A stretch of DNA of 64,000 nucleotides from Actinomycetes bacterium (GCA_023461275.1 JAEYMI010000014.1:109485-173484), one strand, 5' to 3'; counted from the stretch's first letter, positions 41,911 to 51,890 are shown. Numbers and translations are program-made. Notes: generated from the sequence alone by a model not told the origin.

Positions 41911-42900
41911 ATGGCTCGGACCAAGAGTCGACGCACCCGTCGACTGGGACTCGTCGCGCTGATCCTCGGCGCGCTCGCGCTGCTCGCGATCATCCTGATC
42001 GTCGTTCTGGTGATCGTGTTGCTCAAACCCGGACCGCCGCGCCTGCCGGGCGGTCAGCCCGGACCGTCGACCACCCAGCAACGACCCGACGCCCAGTCCG
42101 CCGACTGCCCCGACGTGCTCACCCTGGTGATCCCGGGGACCTGGGAATCGGCGGCCGACGACGACCCGCTCAACCCGACGTCGAATCCGCGGTCGTTGAT
42201 GCTGCGGGTGTCCTCGGCGCTGCAGAACGAGTTCCCCGAGTCGCGGACCGAGGTCTACACCGTGCCGTACGTGGCGCAGTTCCGGAATCCGACGATCCTC
42301 ACCGACCGTCAAACCGACTACAACGTCTCGCGCACACAGGGTTACAAGCGGGCGGCCGGCAAGATCATCGAGACCAACAAGAAGTGCCCGCTGACCCGTT
42401 ACGTCATTCTGGGCTTCTCGCAGGGCGCGGTGATCGCCGGTGACCTGGCCAGCAACATCGGCAACGGTCGGGGCGTCCTCGACAAGTCCGATCAGGACCT
42501 GGTGCTCGGCGTCGGGCTCATCGCCGACGGCCGCCGACAGCCCGGCGAGCAGAACGACATCGGGCCCAATCCGGCTGGTGTCGGCGCGGAGATCGCGTTG
42601 AGCGGGATCGGCGGTCTGGTCCCCGGGATCACCATGACCGGGCCGCGCACGGGTGGTTTCGGTGAGCTCAAAGACCGCGTCCAGTCGATCTGCGCACCCA
42701 GCGACCTGATCTGCGATTCGCCGACCATCGCCAATCCACTGCAGGCGGTGAGTTCGCTGGCGGGCGCGATCAACAATCCGGTACACGGCATGTACGCCAC
42801 CAAGCGCTACTGGCAGCTCGACGGATCGTCGGCGACGCAGTGGATGTACGGCTGGTCGTCGCAGGTCATCGACGGCGCCCCGCGTCCCGCGCACAACTGA
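41911..42900 (+). CDS. culp6: Cutinase-like envelope lipase (Culp6/Rv3802c-like)
   Basis: 329 residues from ATG 41911; GTG 41908 adjoins. One N-terminal membrane anchor (LGLVALILGALALLAIILIV) and a Pro-rich stalk. The cutinase-type alpha/beta-hydrolase has LVIPGTWES, the nucleophile elbow LGFSQGA (Ser170) and a C-terminal His in NPVHGMY. Rv3802c is a phospholipase A/thioesterase essential in mycobacteria and linked to mycolate metabolism. The conserved position beside the mycolyltransferase and fadD32 genes supports orthology. Confidence 0.88.
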   Translation: MARTKSRRTRRLGLVALILGALALLAIILIVVLVIVLLKPGPPRLPGGQPGPSTTQQRPDAQSADCPDVLTLVIPGTWESAADDDPLNPTSNPRSLMLRVSSALQNEFPESRTEVYTVPYVAQFRNPTILTDRQTDYNVSRTQGYKRAAGKIIETNKKCPLTRYVILGFSQGAVIAGDLASNIGNGRGVLDKSDQDLVLGVGLIADGRRQPGEQNDIGPNPAGVGAEIALSGIGGLVPGITMTGPRTGGFGELKDRVQSICAPSDLICDSPTIANPLQAVSSLAGAINNPVHGMYATKRYWQLDGSSATQWMYGWSSQVIDGAPRPAHN

Positions 42901-43104
42901 TTCCGCCACTGAGGGCACGTCGGCCGATACACGACAGTCAACCGAGCGCTCGTTCATCCTGAACAGCGCGAACGGGGTTTTGGTCAGTGTCGGGCACTGC
43001 ATTAACGTTGTGGTCCGATCAACCGACTACGACACTCGTCGGGTGCTTCGTGAGATCCGCCACGCGCGAGATCAGCCATGCGCCCGTGAAGAGGAGCTGG
43101 AGAC

Positions 43105-44100
43105 ATGACTCAGGCCGCGACCCCCGAGGGGCTGCGCAAGTTCCGTTTCGGTGCCGGCGGTGAGGGCAACAAGGACGAGGGCGGCGCGCGTAAGTTCGTC
43201 AAACTCGCCCAGACCGCGGAGGAGTACGGCTACGACACCTTCGCGATCCCCGATCACCTGGGCAACCAGGTCGGACCGATCGCTGCGCTCGGCGCGCTCA
43301 GCCAGGCCACCAGCACCATCCGGCTGGGCACCTCGGTCCTGGCCAACGGCTGGCGCCATCCGGCGCTGCTGGCCAAGGAGGCCACCACCATCGACGTGCT
43401 CTCCAAAGGGCGTCTGGAGCTGGGCATCGGCGCGGGCTGGATGAAAGAGGAATTCGACAAGGCCGGTATCGAATTCGAGTCGCCCGGCGTGCGGATCCGA
43501 CGACTCGATGAGGCGCTGACCATCCTCGACGGCCTGATGCGCGGCCAAACCGTCGACTTCGACGGCGAGTTCTACCAGATCAAAGGCCTCGAGGGCACTC
43601 CGCGACCGCGGCAGGGTCCGCGTCCGCCGATCGCCGTCGGCGGTGGCGGCCCCAAGATGCTGGCCCTGGCGGCCAAGCACGCCGACATCATCTCGGTGGC
43701 CACCGGCACCACCACCGACGGCAAACTGAAGTTGTCGGATATGACGATCGGCAAGACCATCGAACGGGTCGACCGGATTCGTGAGGCCGCCGGTGACCGA
43801 TTCACTGAGATCGAATTGAACTGGACGATCGCGACAATCGTGATCACCGATGACCGTGAGGCCACCGCGGAGATGGCCCTCAAGGCGCTCGATCAGGGGT
43901 ATCCGCCGAATATCGCGCGCGATGTCACGTTGACCGTCGACGACATTCTCGAGTCGCCGTATCTGGCCATCGGAACCTTCGAACAGATCGCCGATCAGAT
44001 CCGTGAGGTACGCCGTCGCACGACGATGTCCTATGTGGGTGTGTTCCCGACGCAGATGGATGCCTTTGCGCCGGTCATCGGGCTTCTCAAGGGAGAGTAG
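43105..44100 (+). CDS. LLM-class F420-dependent oxidoreductase
   Basis: 331 residues preceded by AGGAGCTGGAG. Luciferase-like TIM barrel: FAIPDHLGNQ, the LGTSVLANGWRHPALLAKEA segment and GRLELGIGAGW are typical of actinobacterial F420-dependent members. It would reduce or oxidise a small substrate with coenzyme F420; substrate unknown. It sits between culp6 and fadD32, which are adjacent in M. tuberculosis, so it is a lineage-specific insertion into the mycolate cluster. Confidence 0.85.
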   Translation: MTQAATPEGLRKFRFGAGGEGNKDEGGARKFVKLAQTAEEYGYDTFAIPDHLGNQVGPIAALGALSQATSTIRLGTSVLANGWRHPALLAKEATTIDVLSKGRLELGIGAGWMKEEFDKAGIEFESPGVRIRRLDEALTILDGLMRGQTVDFDGEFYQIKGLEGTPRPRQGPRPPIAVGGGGPKMLALAAKHADIISVATGTTTDGKLKLSDMTIGKTIERVDRIREAAGDRFTEIELNWTIATIVITDDREATAEMALKALDQGYPPNIARDVTLTVDDILESPYLAIGTFEQIADQIREVRRRTTMSYVGVFPTQMDAFAPVIGLLKGE

Positions 44101-44332
44101 GATAACCGGCGGTCGTGAAACGATCAGCCTGCCTACCAACGATGAACACGATGGTCTCCGTGCCCGAGCGGAGCAGTTAGACCTGAATAACATTGATGAT
44201 CGCGAAGTCGGCGAAACAACTTACTAGTGAGTCAGTTAGATGACAGACTCGAACACCGAAACCAGTGTGTGCCAGCGGGGGCACGCGTGAACACCTTTGG
44301 GGGTTCACATCGTGGGGGCAACAGGAGAGCTA

Positions 44333-46237
44333 ATGCTGAAGAACGAATTTGAGGATTTTCTCGACGAGAACGGACAACTCCGTTTCACCGAGGAAGCGAC
44401 TCTCGTCGATTATGTCGAGCGCAATGTGCGGGATGCCGCAGACACTTTGGCCTATCGCTACATCGATTACAGCCGTGAACGCGACGGTGAGCCGCAAGAT
44501 CTCACCTGGGCGGAGTTCGGAAAGCGGTTGCGCGCTGTCGCCGCCCGCCTGCAGCAGGTGACCCAGCCGGGGGACCGGGTCGCCATCCTTGCTCCGCAGT
44601 CGCTGGAGTACGTCATCGGATTCTTCGCCGCGCTCTACGCCAGCAACATCGCCGTGCCGCTGTTCTCGCCCGACGAGCCCGGCCACACCGACCGCCTGCA
44701 CGCCGTCCTCGGCGACTGCAAGCCCACCGCCATCCTGACGTCGACGAAGTCGGCCGAGGCGGTGCGTGACTTCTTCAAGCCGCTGCCGGCCAAGGAGCGT
44801 CCGCGTGTCATCGCCGTCGACGCCGTGCCCGATTCGGTCGGATCGGCCTGGGTCGCCCCGGTCGCCGGCAAGGACCACAACAAGGACACCGTCGCCTACC
44901 TGCAGTACACCTCGGGTTCCACCCGGGTGCCCGCCGGCGTCGAGATCACCTATCAGGCGGTCGCCGCCAACGTTCTGCAGATCTACGATTGCATCGAGAT
45001 CGACCGCAACGCGCGTGGCGTCACGTGGCTCCCGATGTTCCACGACATGGGTCTGCTGACGGTCATCCTGCCCGCGCTGGGCGGCAAGTACATCACGATC
45101 ATGAGCCCGCAGGCCTTCGTCCGGCGGCCCGGCCGCTGGATCAAGGAACTCGCCGCCGAGGCCGACAACGCGCCCACCTACGCGGCGGCCCCGAACTTCG
45201 CCTACGAGCACGCCGCGGTCCGCGGCCTGCCCAAGGACGGCGAGCACCTCGATCTGTCCAACGTGATCGGACTGATCAACGGGTCCGAGCCGGTCACGGT
45301 CAGCTCGATGAAGAAGTTCAACGAGGCCTTCGAGCCCTACGGTCTGCCCAAGACCGCGATCAAGCCCTGCTACGGCATGGCCGAGGCCACCCTCTTCGTG
45401 TCGGCGACCCAGCGCGACAACGTCGCCAAGGTCATCTACGTCGACCGTGACGACCTCAACGAGGGCCGGCTGACCCTCGTTGACGAGGACGCCGAGAATG
45501 CGGTTGCCCAGGTCTCGTGCGGCCAGGTGGCGGTCAGCCAGTGGGCCTGCATCGTCGACCCCGAGACCGGCGCCGAGCGGCCCGACGGTCACGTCGGCGA
45601 GATCTGGCTCAACGGGCTCAACATCGGTGCCGGCTACTGGAACAAGCCCGAAGAGAGCGACTACACGTTCCAGAACAAGATCTCGTCCCGTCTGCCCGAG
45701 GGCAGTCACGCCGAGGGTTCACCCGACGACGGCGTCTGGATGCGTACCGGTGACTACGGCGTCTGGCTCGACGGTGAGCTCTACATCACCGGTCGCGTCA
45801 AGGACCTGGTGATCGTCGACGGCCGTAACCACTACCCGCAGGACCTCGAGTACAGCGCGCAGGAGTCCAGCACGGCGCTGCGGCCGGGATTCGTCGCGGC
45901 GTTCTCGGTGCCGGCCAACCAGCTGCCCAAGGTGGTCTTCGAGTTCGCCTCCAGCGGCCTCACCTTCGACGCCGACGACGCGTCGGAGCAGTTGGTCGTC
46001 GTCGCCGAGCGCGGCCCCGGCAAGCGGACCGACCCGCAGGAGGTCGCCGACATCGTGCGTGCGGCCATCGCGCAGCGTCACGGCGTCATGGCCCGCGACG
46101 TGCTGCTCGTGCCCGCCGGATCGATTCCGCGGACCTCGAGCGGCAAGATCGCCCGCCGGGCCACCCGTACGGCCTACATCGACGGCTCGCTGCGCGGCGG
46201 CTACCAGCAGGAAGCCTTCCCCGACGCCCGGGACTGA
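44333..46237 (+). CDS. fadD32: Long-chain fatty-acyl-AMP ligase FadD32
   Basis: 634 residues from ATG 44333, with CAGGAGAG upstream; an in-frame start at 44297 lacks such a site. ANL-superfamily enzyme: P-loop YTSGSTRVPAG at about 192-202, GYWNKPEESD region, TGDYGVWLDGELYITGR and the terminal SSGKIAR lysine. It activates meromycolic acid as acyl-AMP and loads it onto the N-terminal carrier domain of Pks13. The gene is 25-73 bp upstream of pks13, depending on its start, and in one operon with it. Confidence 0.95.
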   Translation: MLKNEFEDFLDENGQLRFTEEATLVDYVERNVRDAADTLAYRYIDYSRERDGEPQDLTWAEFGKRLRAVAARLQQVTQPGDRVAILAPQSLEYVIGFFAALYASNIAVPLFSPDEPGHTDRLHAVLGDCKPTAILTSTKSAEAVRDFFKPLPAKERPRVIAVDAVPDSVGSAWVAPVAGKDHNKDTVAYLQYTSGSTRVPAGVEITYQAVAANVLQIYDCIEIDRNARGVTWLPMFHDMGLLTVILPALGGKYITIMSPQAFVRRPGRWIKELAAEADNAPTYAAAPNFAYEHAAVRGLPKDGEHLDLSNVIGLINGSEPVTVSSMKKFNEAFEPYGLPKTAIKPCYGMAEATLFVSATQRDNVAKVIYVDRDDLNEGRLTLVDEDAENAVAQVSCGQVAVSQWACIVDPETGAERPDGHVGEIWLNGLNIGAGYWNKPEESDYTFQNKISSRLPEGSHAEGSPDDGVWMRTGDYGVWLDGELYITGRVKDLVIVDGRNHYPQDLEYSAQESSTALRPGFVAAFSVPANQLPKVVFEFASSGLTFDADDASEQLVVVAERGPGKRTDPQEVADIVRAAIAQRHGVMARDVLLVPAGSIPRTSSGKIARRATRTAYIDGSLRGGYQQEAFPDARD

Positions 46238-46262
46238 TCCTTAGTCCACTGCCCGGTGGCCC

Positions 46263-49200
46263 GTGAACGTTACGTCCGAGCCATTACCTCCGATCAGTAG
46301 TCTGGAAGCGATGTCTGAACTGAATACCGACCAGTCCGAGAAGCTCGAGGCGGTGGCCGAGGAGTCGACCTCCGGCGCTGCGGCCACCTCGAGTGACACC
46401 GGGTCACACGACACAGCGGGCGAGACCGCCGGTGACATGACCGTCGAAGAGCTGCGCGACTGGCTGCGCACGTGGATCTCCGAGACCACCGGCGTGCCCG
46501 CCGACTCGATCTCCGACGACCGTCCGATGGAGGAGATGGGGCTGTCGTCGCGCGACGCGGTGGCGTTGGCCGCCGACATCGAGGACCGCACCGGAGTGGT
46601 GCTGACCGCGACGGTGGCCTACAACCACCCGACGATCGCGATGCTTGCCAAGCGGATCATCGAGGGCGATCCCGACGAGGGCCTCGACGACACAGCCGAC
46701 ACGTTCTGGCAGCGTGAGCGCAGCGCCGACGACGACATCGCGATCGTCGGCCTGTCCACCCGCTTCCCGAAGGCCGGGCACACGCCAGAGTCCACCTGGG
46801 ACGCACTGATCTCCGGACGCGACGGCATCACCGATCTGCCGGAGGATCGCTGGACCGAGTTCAAGTCGGACCCGTTGATCGCCAAGGTGATCGGCGAATC
46901 CAACGTGCACGGCGGTTACCTCGACGACGTGAAGTCCTTCGACGCCGACTTCTTCCAGATGAGTCCGCGTGAGGTCGAGAACGTGGATCCGCAGCAGCGG
47001 CTCGCTCTCGAATTGACCTGGGAGGCACTGGAACACGCGCATATCCCGCCGAGCGACCTGAAGGGTGCCCCGGTAGGGGTGTTCATCGGAACGTCCACCA
47101 ACGACTATCAGTTGCTGGCGTCGCTGGGTATCGGCGAGGGTGCCGAGGAGACCGCGGTCTACGCGCTGACCGGTACCGCGACGTCGATCATCGCCAACCG
47201 GATCTCCTACTACTTCGACTTCCGCGGCCCGTCGATCGCACTCGACACCGCGTGCTCGTCGTCGTTGGTGGCGGTCCATCAGGCGGTGCGCAGTCTGCGC
47301 TCGGGCGAGTCCGATGTCGCCCTCGCCGGTGGCGTCAACATGCTCATCACGCCCGCCGCCACCCTGGGCTTCGATTCCATTGGCGCACAAGCCAAAGACG
47401 GCCACATCAAGGCGTTCTCCTCCGATGCCGACGGCATGATCCGCGCCGAGGGCGGTGGCCTGGTGGTGCTCAAGCGGATGGCCGACGCCCGGCGCGACGG
47501 CGACAAGGTGCTCGCGGTGGTCGCTGGTTCCGCGGTGAACTCCGACGGCCGATCCAATGGCCTGCCCGCGCCCAATCCCGAAGCGCAGGTGGATGTTCTG
47601 CGGTCGGCGTACGCCGACGCGGCCATCGATCCACGCACGGTGGACTATGTGGAGGCGCACGGCACCGGCACCATCCTCGGTGACCCGATCGAGGCCGACG
47701 CGCTCGGCCGCGTGGTGGGCAAGGGACGTGTGCCCGAGCAGCCGATGCTGCTCGGCTCGGTGAAGACCAACTTCGGGCACATGGAGTCCGCGGCCGGCGC
47801 CGGTGCGCTGGCAAAGGTGATTCTCGCCTTGCAGCACAACGAGATTCCGGCGTCGAAGAACTACGCCGGCCCCAATCCGTATATCCAGTTCGAGGCCAAC
47901 AACCTGAAGGTGATCCCCGAGGTCTCGGAGTGGCCGCGCTACAGCGGCCATGCCATCGCCGGCATCTCCGGATTCGGTTTCGGTGGAACCAACGCGCACG
48001 TCATCGTGCGCGAGGTGCTGCCGAGCGACCTCGCCCCGGACGCGCCTGATGCCGGCGGAGCGGATTCTGACGCTGGTCGAGTAGGCACCGAAGCGCTAGC
48101 TGAGGAGCCGTATCGAGACCCCGCCGTCAACCAACCCGCCGACCCCGACGCCGCCCTCGACCTCGACGACGACGAGTACCTCACCGAGGCCGAGCGTGCC
48201 CTGCTGGCCGCTGCGGCCCGTACCGAGGAGGCCGTCGTCGAAGCCGCCGAGCCGGATCCGGCAGATGGCTTCGCGCCGTGCGCCGTCGAGGGTTCGGTTG
48301 TGCCGCTGGTGGTCTCGGGCTTCATCCAGTCGCGGCGCAAGTCGGCGGCGGCCGATCTGCTCGCGTGGCTGGAGTCCGACGAGGGGCGTGCGACTCCGCT
48401 GGCCGACATCGGCCGGGCGTTGGCGCATCGCAACCACGGGCGTACCCGTGCGGTCGTGATGGCACGGACCCATGAGGATGCAATCACCGGCATGCGCGCC
48501 ATTGCCGAGGGCAAGAACAACCCATTGGTGTTGTCCGCCAACGCACCTGACGCGGCGTCGGCGGTGTGGTTGCTGAGCGGTTTCGGTTCGCAGCACCGCA
48601 AGATGGCCAAGCAGCTCTACACCGAGAATCCGGTGTTCGCCAAGTACGTCGACCGCGTCGACGAGCACATCCAGAACGAACTGGGCTATTCGATCGTCGA
48701 GGTGTTCCTCGACGACGCGCAGACCTACGGTATCGAGACCGCACAGATCGGCATCTACACCATCCAGGTGGCGCTGGCCGATCTGCTGCGTCACCACGGC
48801 GCCGAACCCGGTGTGCTGGTACCGCATTCGATGGGTGAGGCGTCGGTCGCCTACATCAGCGGGGGCCTGTCGCTGGAGGACGCGACCCGTGTCATCTGCC
48901 AGCGGTCGCGGCTGATGGCCGAAGGCGAGGCCACCCTCGAAGGCGATGACATCCGGCTGATGGCCCTCGTGGAGTACTCCGCCGACGACATCACCGGCGT
49001 GCTGACCGACTACCCGGATCTGGAGATCTGCGTGTATGCGGCGCCGACCCACACGGTGATCGGTGGTCCGGAGGCGCAGGTCGACGCGATCGTCGCCCGC
49101 GCCGAATCCGAGGGCAAGCTGGGTCGCAAACTGCAGACCAAGGGCGCCAGCCACACCTCGCAGATGGACCCGCTGCTCGGCGAATTGTCCTACGAGCTCA

Positions 49201-51857
49201 CCGGAATCGAGCCGCAGCGCCCGACTGTCGGGTTCTACAGCTCAGTGGACCGCGAGACCTTCTACCGTCCCGGTCACGAGCCGGTGCACACCATCGAGTA
49301 CTTCCTCAAGGGATTGCGGCACAGCGTCTGGTTCGCCCAGGCGATCGCGAAGTCGGTGGAGAACGGTCACCGCACCTTCCTGGAACTGTCGCCGAACCCG
49401 GCGGTGCTCATTTCGGTTGCCTCGGTGACCTTCTCGGCGGGCCTGCACGACGCAGAGCTGATCGAGACGTTGCGGCGCAAGGAAGATGAGAGCTTCGGCG
49501 TGGTCAACGCCCTGATGAAGCTCTATGTGCACGGCCATCCGGTGAATGTGGCGTCGCTGTTCGGCGCCGGCGACTTCGCCGAGGTCCCGCGAACCCGGTT
49601 CGAGCGCAAGGAGTTCTGGCTTCAGTCGACGAAGATCTCGTCGAATTCCGGCGCCGGCCGCATCCCCGGTGCGCACGTCGCACTGCCCGACGGCCGACAT
49701 GCCTGGGAGGTCAACGCCTCAGCGGTCACCGATCCGCGGGAACTGGTCCGCGAAGCCGCGGCCCAGGTGCTCTCGAATGCCACTGTCGGCGCGGCGATCT
49801 CGCACGACTCCATCCCGGCGTCGGGCACGTTGACCACCACCCTGAGCCCGCACCCGGGCGGTGCGTCGGTCTCGGTGCATGTCAAGCAGGACAAGAACTT
49901 CCGGTTGCTGTTCGAGGCCGTCGTCACCGGTGATCTCGACGACGCAGCGGAAGCTGGTCGAGTTGACGCCGGCGTGACAAACGCTGGTCGAGTAGCCCCC
50001 GAGCTTGCGGAGGGGCGTATCGAGGCCACACCCAAGGGCGCCGAGGTCTTCGCCGATCACAAGGTGGTCACCGAGGACGAGGTGATCGATGACATCGGGA
50101 ATCGCTGGAGCCCGGAAAGCGGTGAGTCGGTTGAGGATCGGCTGGCGATCATCGTCGGCGAGTCGATGGGGTACGACCCGGTCGACCTGCCGCGGGAGAT
50201 CCCGTTGATCGAGCTGGGCCTGGATTCGCTGATGGCGGTCCGGATCAAGAACCGGGTGGAGTTCGAGTTCGACATCCCGCAGCTACAGCTGCAGGCGATG
50301 CGGCAGGCGAACCTCATCGACGTCGCGAAGTTCGTCAACTACGCGGTCTCGCACCGCGATGAACTCGACACCCTCGCCGAGCGGGTGGCCGGTGGTGGCG
50401 AACTCGACACCGCCGCGCTGAACGCCTACATCGACGAGCAGAACGCCAAGCGCGAGGCCGCACCGGCCGACGTCGACGGCGCCCCCGCCGCCACCGACAG
50501 CGCCCCCACCGTCGCCGAGAGCGCCCCGACCAACGTCGAGAGCGCCCCCGCGGACGTTGACGGCGCCCCCGCCGCCACCGACAGCGCCCCCGCCGCCACC
50601 GACAGCGCCCCCGCTGACGTCGAGAGCGCCCAAGATGCTGGTCGAGTAGCCCCGGAGCCTGCGACGGAGCGTATCGAGACCACGCCTAGCCCGACCCCCG
50701 CAGCTGCCGACCTCTCCAACCAGCAGGCGGTCGCCGAGGCGGCCGGCTCCGACGTCCCGCCGCGCGACGCGGCCGAGCGTCTGACGTTCGGTGTCTACGC
50801 GGTGGTCACCAAGAAGTCGGCGGGCGGCATCTTCAACAAGCTGTCGGTGCTGGAAGAGGATGTGGCGCAACAGCTCACCGATCGCCTCAACGAGCGCACC
50901 GGCGGCGACATCGACGTCGAGGACATCCTCGACTCGGAGACCATCGAGGAGATGTCGAACTACGTTCGCGAGTACCTCGATTCGGCAGCCGACACCGACG
51001 GCTTCCTCCGCTACCTGCGGCTCGTCGACGGCAAGAAGACCTACGACACCACCGCCGGAGATCCGGTGCCGGCGTTGCTGTTTCACCCGGCCGGTGGCAA
51101 CACCTCGGCGTATGAGGCGTTGCTGAAACGTCTTCCGGAGGATCAGCCGGTGATCGGCTTCGATCGCGTCGAAGGCACCATCGAAGAGCGTGTGGCGCAA
51201 TACATGCCACGTCTGCGTGAGGTGCAGCCGCATGGGCCGTACGTGTTGATCGGATGGTCGTTGGGCGGTGCGCTGGCCTACGGTGCGGCGCAGGAACTTC
51301 GTGCGGCCGGCGAGGACGTCCGGTTCGTCGGACTGATCGACGTGGTCCGGCCGTCGGAGCCGGTGGTGGAGAACGACGACACCAAGCGTGCTCGGTTGGA
51401 GCGGTGGAAGGATTTCGCCATCCGCAACTACGATCTCGACGCCGACGTGCCGATCCCGATGGACCGGCTGGTGGAGGCCGACGACGAGGGCCAGTTCCAG
51501 ATCATCATGGAGATGATGTCGATGTCGGGCACCAAGATCCCCGGCGGCATCATCGAGCACCAGCGGACGTCGTTCCTCGACAACCGTGCGCTCACCAACA
51601 TCGAGCCCGCCATCTACGACGGCAAGGTCATTCTGTACCGCGCTGACAAAATGCACGACGGCGCAATCGAATTGGAGCCACAGTGGGCCTCGATCGATGA
51701 GGACGGCCGATGGGGTGAGGTGGTCGACGACCTCGAGATCATCCACATCGGTGGCGACCACCTGTCGATCGTCGACGAGCCATACATCGCCAAGATCGGC
51801 GCCGACCTCACCAAGCGACTCGGTGAGCTCCAAGCACAGGCGAAGGCCGCCCGATAG
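46263..51857 (+). CDS. pks13: Polyketide synthase Pks13 (mycolic acid condensase)
   Basis: Up to 1864 residues from GTG 46263; ATG 46311, with GGAAG upstream, is an alternative start. Domain order by residue from 46263: carrier domain 1 (MGLSSRD, about 92), ketosynthase (about 155-590, DTACSSS with catalytic Cys near 331, HGTGTILGDP near 466), acyltransferase (about 770-1080, VPHSMGEA near 854), carrier domain 2 (LGLDSL near 1320) and thioesterase (IGWSLGG near 1663). It condenses meromycoloyl and carboxyacyl chains into the alpha-alkyl beta-keto precursor of mycolic acids. The linkers hold in-frame repeat insertions and an eight-unit heptapeptide array. Confidence 0.95.
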   Translation: MNVTSEPLPPISSLEAMSELNTDQSEKLEAVAEESTSGAAATSSDTGSHDTAGETAGDMTVEELRDWLRTWISETTGVPADSISDDRPMEEMGLSSRDAVALAADIEDRTGVVLTATVAYNHPTIAMLAKRIIEGDPDEGLDDTADTFWQRERSADDDIAIVGLSTRFPKAGHTPESTWDALISGRDGITDLPEDRWTEFKSDPLIAKVIGESNVHGGYLDDVKSFDADFFQMSPREVENVDPQQRLALELTWEALEHAHIPPSDLKGAPVGVFIGTSTNDYQLLASLGIGEGAEETAVYALTGTATSIIANRISYYFDFRGPSIALDTACSSSLVAVHQAVRSLRSGESDVALAGGVNMLITPAATLGFDSIGAQAKDGHIKAFSSDADGMIRAEGGGLVVLKRMADARRDGDKVLAVVAGSAVNSDGRSNGLPAPNPEAQVDVLRSAYADAAIDPRTVDYVEAHGTGTILGDPIEADALGRVVGKGRVPEQPMLLGSVKTNFGHMESAAGAGALAKVILALQHNEIPASKNYAGPNPYIQFEANNLKVIPEVSEWPRYSGHAIAGISGFGFGGTNAHVIVREVLPSDLAPDAPDAGGADSDAGRVGTEALAEEPYRDPAVNQPADPDAALDLDDDEYLTEAERALLAAAARTEEAVVEAAEPDPADGFAPCAVEGSVVPLVVSGFIQSRRKSAAADLLAWLESDEGRATPLADIGRALAHRNHGRTRAVVMARTHEDAITGMRAIAEGKNNPLVLSANAPDAASAVWLLSGFGSQHRKMAKQLYTENPVFAKYVDRVDEHIQNELGYSIVEVFLDDAQTYGIETAQIGIYTIQVALADLLRHHGAEPGVLVPHSMGEASVAYISGGLSLEDATRVICQRSRLMAEGEATLEGDDIRLMALVEYSADDITGVLTDYPDLEICVYAAPTHTVIGGPEAQVDAIVARAESEGKLGRKLQTKGASHTSQMDPLLGELSYELTGIEPQRPTVGFYSSVDRETFYRPGHEPVHTIEYFLKGLRHSVWFAQAIAKSVENGHRTFLELSPNPAVLISVASVTFSAGLHDAELIETLRRKEDESFGVVNALMKLYVHGHPVNVASLFGAGDFAEVPRTRFERKEFWLQSTKISSNSGAGRIPGAHVALPDGRHAWEVNASAVTDPRELVREAAAQVLSNATVGAAISHDSIPASGTLTTTLSPHPGGASVSVHVKQDKNFRLLFEAVVTGDLDDAAEAGRVDAGVTNAGRVAPELAEGRIEATPKGAEVFADHKVVTEDEVIDDIGNRWSPESGESVEDRLAIIVGESMGYDPVDLPREIPLIELGLDSLMAVRIKNRVEFEFDIPQLQLQAMRQANLIDVAKFVNYAVSHRDELDTLAERVAGGGELDTAALNAYIDEQNAKREAAPADVDGAPAATDSAPTVAESAPTNVESAPADVDGAPAATDSAPAATDSAPADVESAQDAGRVAPEPATERIETTPSPTPAAADLSNQQAVAEAAGSDVPPRDAAERLTFGVYAVVTKKSAGGIFNKLSVLEEDVAQQLTDRLNERTGGDIDVEDILDSETIEEMSNYVREYLDSAADTDGFLRYLRLVDGKKTYDTTAGDPVPALLFHPAGGNTSAYEALLKRLPEDQPVIGFDRVEGTIEERVAQYMPRLREVQPHGPYVLIGWSLGGALAYGAAQELRAAGEDVRFVGLIDVVRPSEPVVENDDTKRARLERWKDFAIRNYDLDADVPIPMDRLVEADDEGQFQIIMEMMSMSGTKIPGGIIEHQRTSFLDNRALTNIEPAIYDGKVILYRADKMHDGAIELEPQWASIDEDGRWGEVVDDLEIIHIGGDHLSIVDEPYIAKIGADLTKRLGELQAQAKAAR
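48072..48120. repeat. Palindromic protein-embedded element in pks13, copy 1
   Basis: Begins GCTGGTCGAGTAGG and ends CCGTATCGAGACC. It lies in the ketosynthase-acyltransferase linker and is read as AGRVGTEALAEEPYRDP. The ends are partial inverted repeats (CTGGTCGAG and ATCGAGACC). Confidence 0.75.
49953..50027. repeat. Palindromic protein-embedded element in pks13, copy 2 with an extra half copy
   Basis: A partial unit GCTGGTCGAGTTGACGCC (49953-49970) precedes a full unit starting GCTGGTCGAGTAGCCCCC at 49983 and ending GTATCGAGGCC near 50027. It lies just before carrier domain 2 and is read as AGRVAPELAEGRIEATP. Confidence 0.75.
50460..50627. repeat. Eight-unit 21-bp array in pks13 (heptapeptide APADVDG-type)
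   Basis: Exactly eight 21-bp units start at 50460 and repeat without gaps to 50627. Units 2, 6 and 7 are identical in translation (APAATDS), and units 1 and 5 both read APADVDG. It encodes an Ala/Pro/Asp/Ser linker between carrier domain 2 and the thioesterase. The same 21-bp period and TCGACGGC core occur in the intergenic arrays at 24842 and 25160. Confidence 0.92.
50637..50682. repeat. Palindromic protein-embedded element in pks13, copy 3
   Basis: Begins GCTGGTCGAGTAGCCCCGG, ends GCGTATCGAGACC, and follows the heptapeptide array by nine bases. It is read as AGRVAPEPATERIETTP in the linker before the thioesterase. Confidence 0.78.
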
Positions 51858-51890
51858 CCCACCCGGGCGGAGAACGAAAGCGAGCGTGAC

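Noticed and set aside
42901..43104. Possible tRNA or small RNA gene in the gap before the LLM gene
   Set aside because: No cloverleaf arms or T-loop sequence could be found there.
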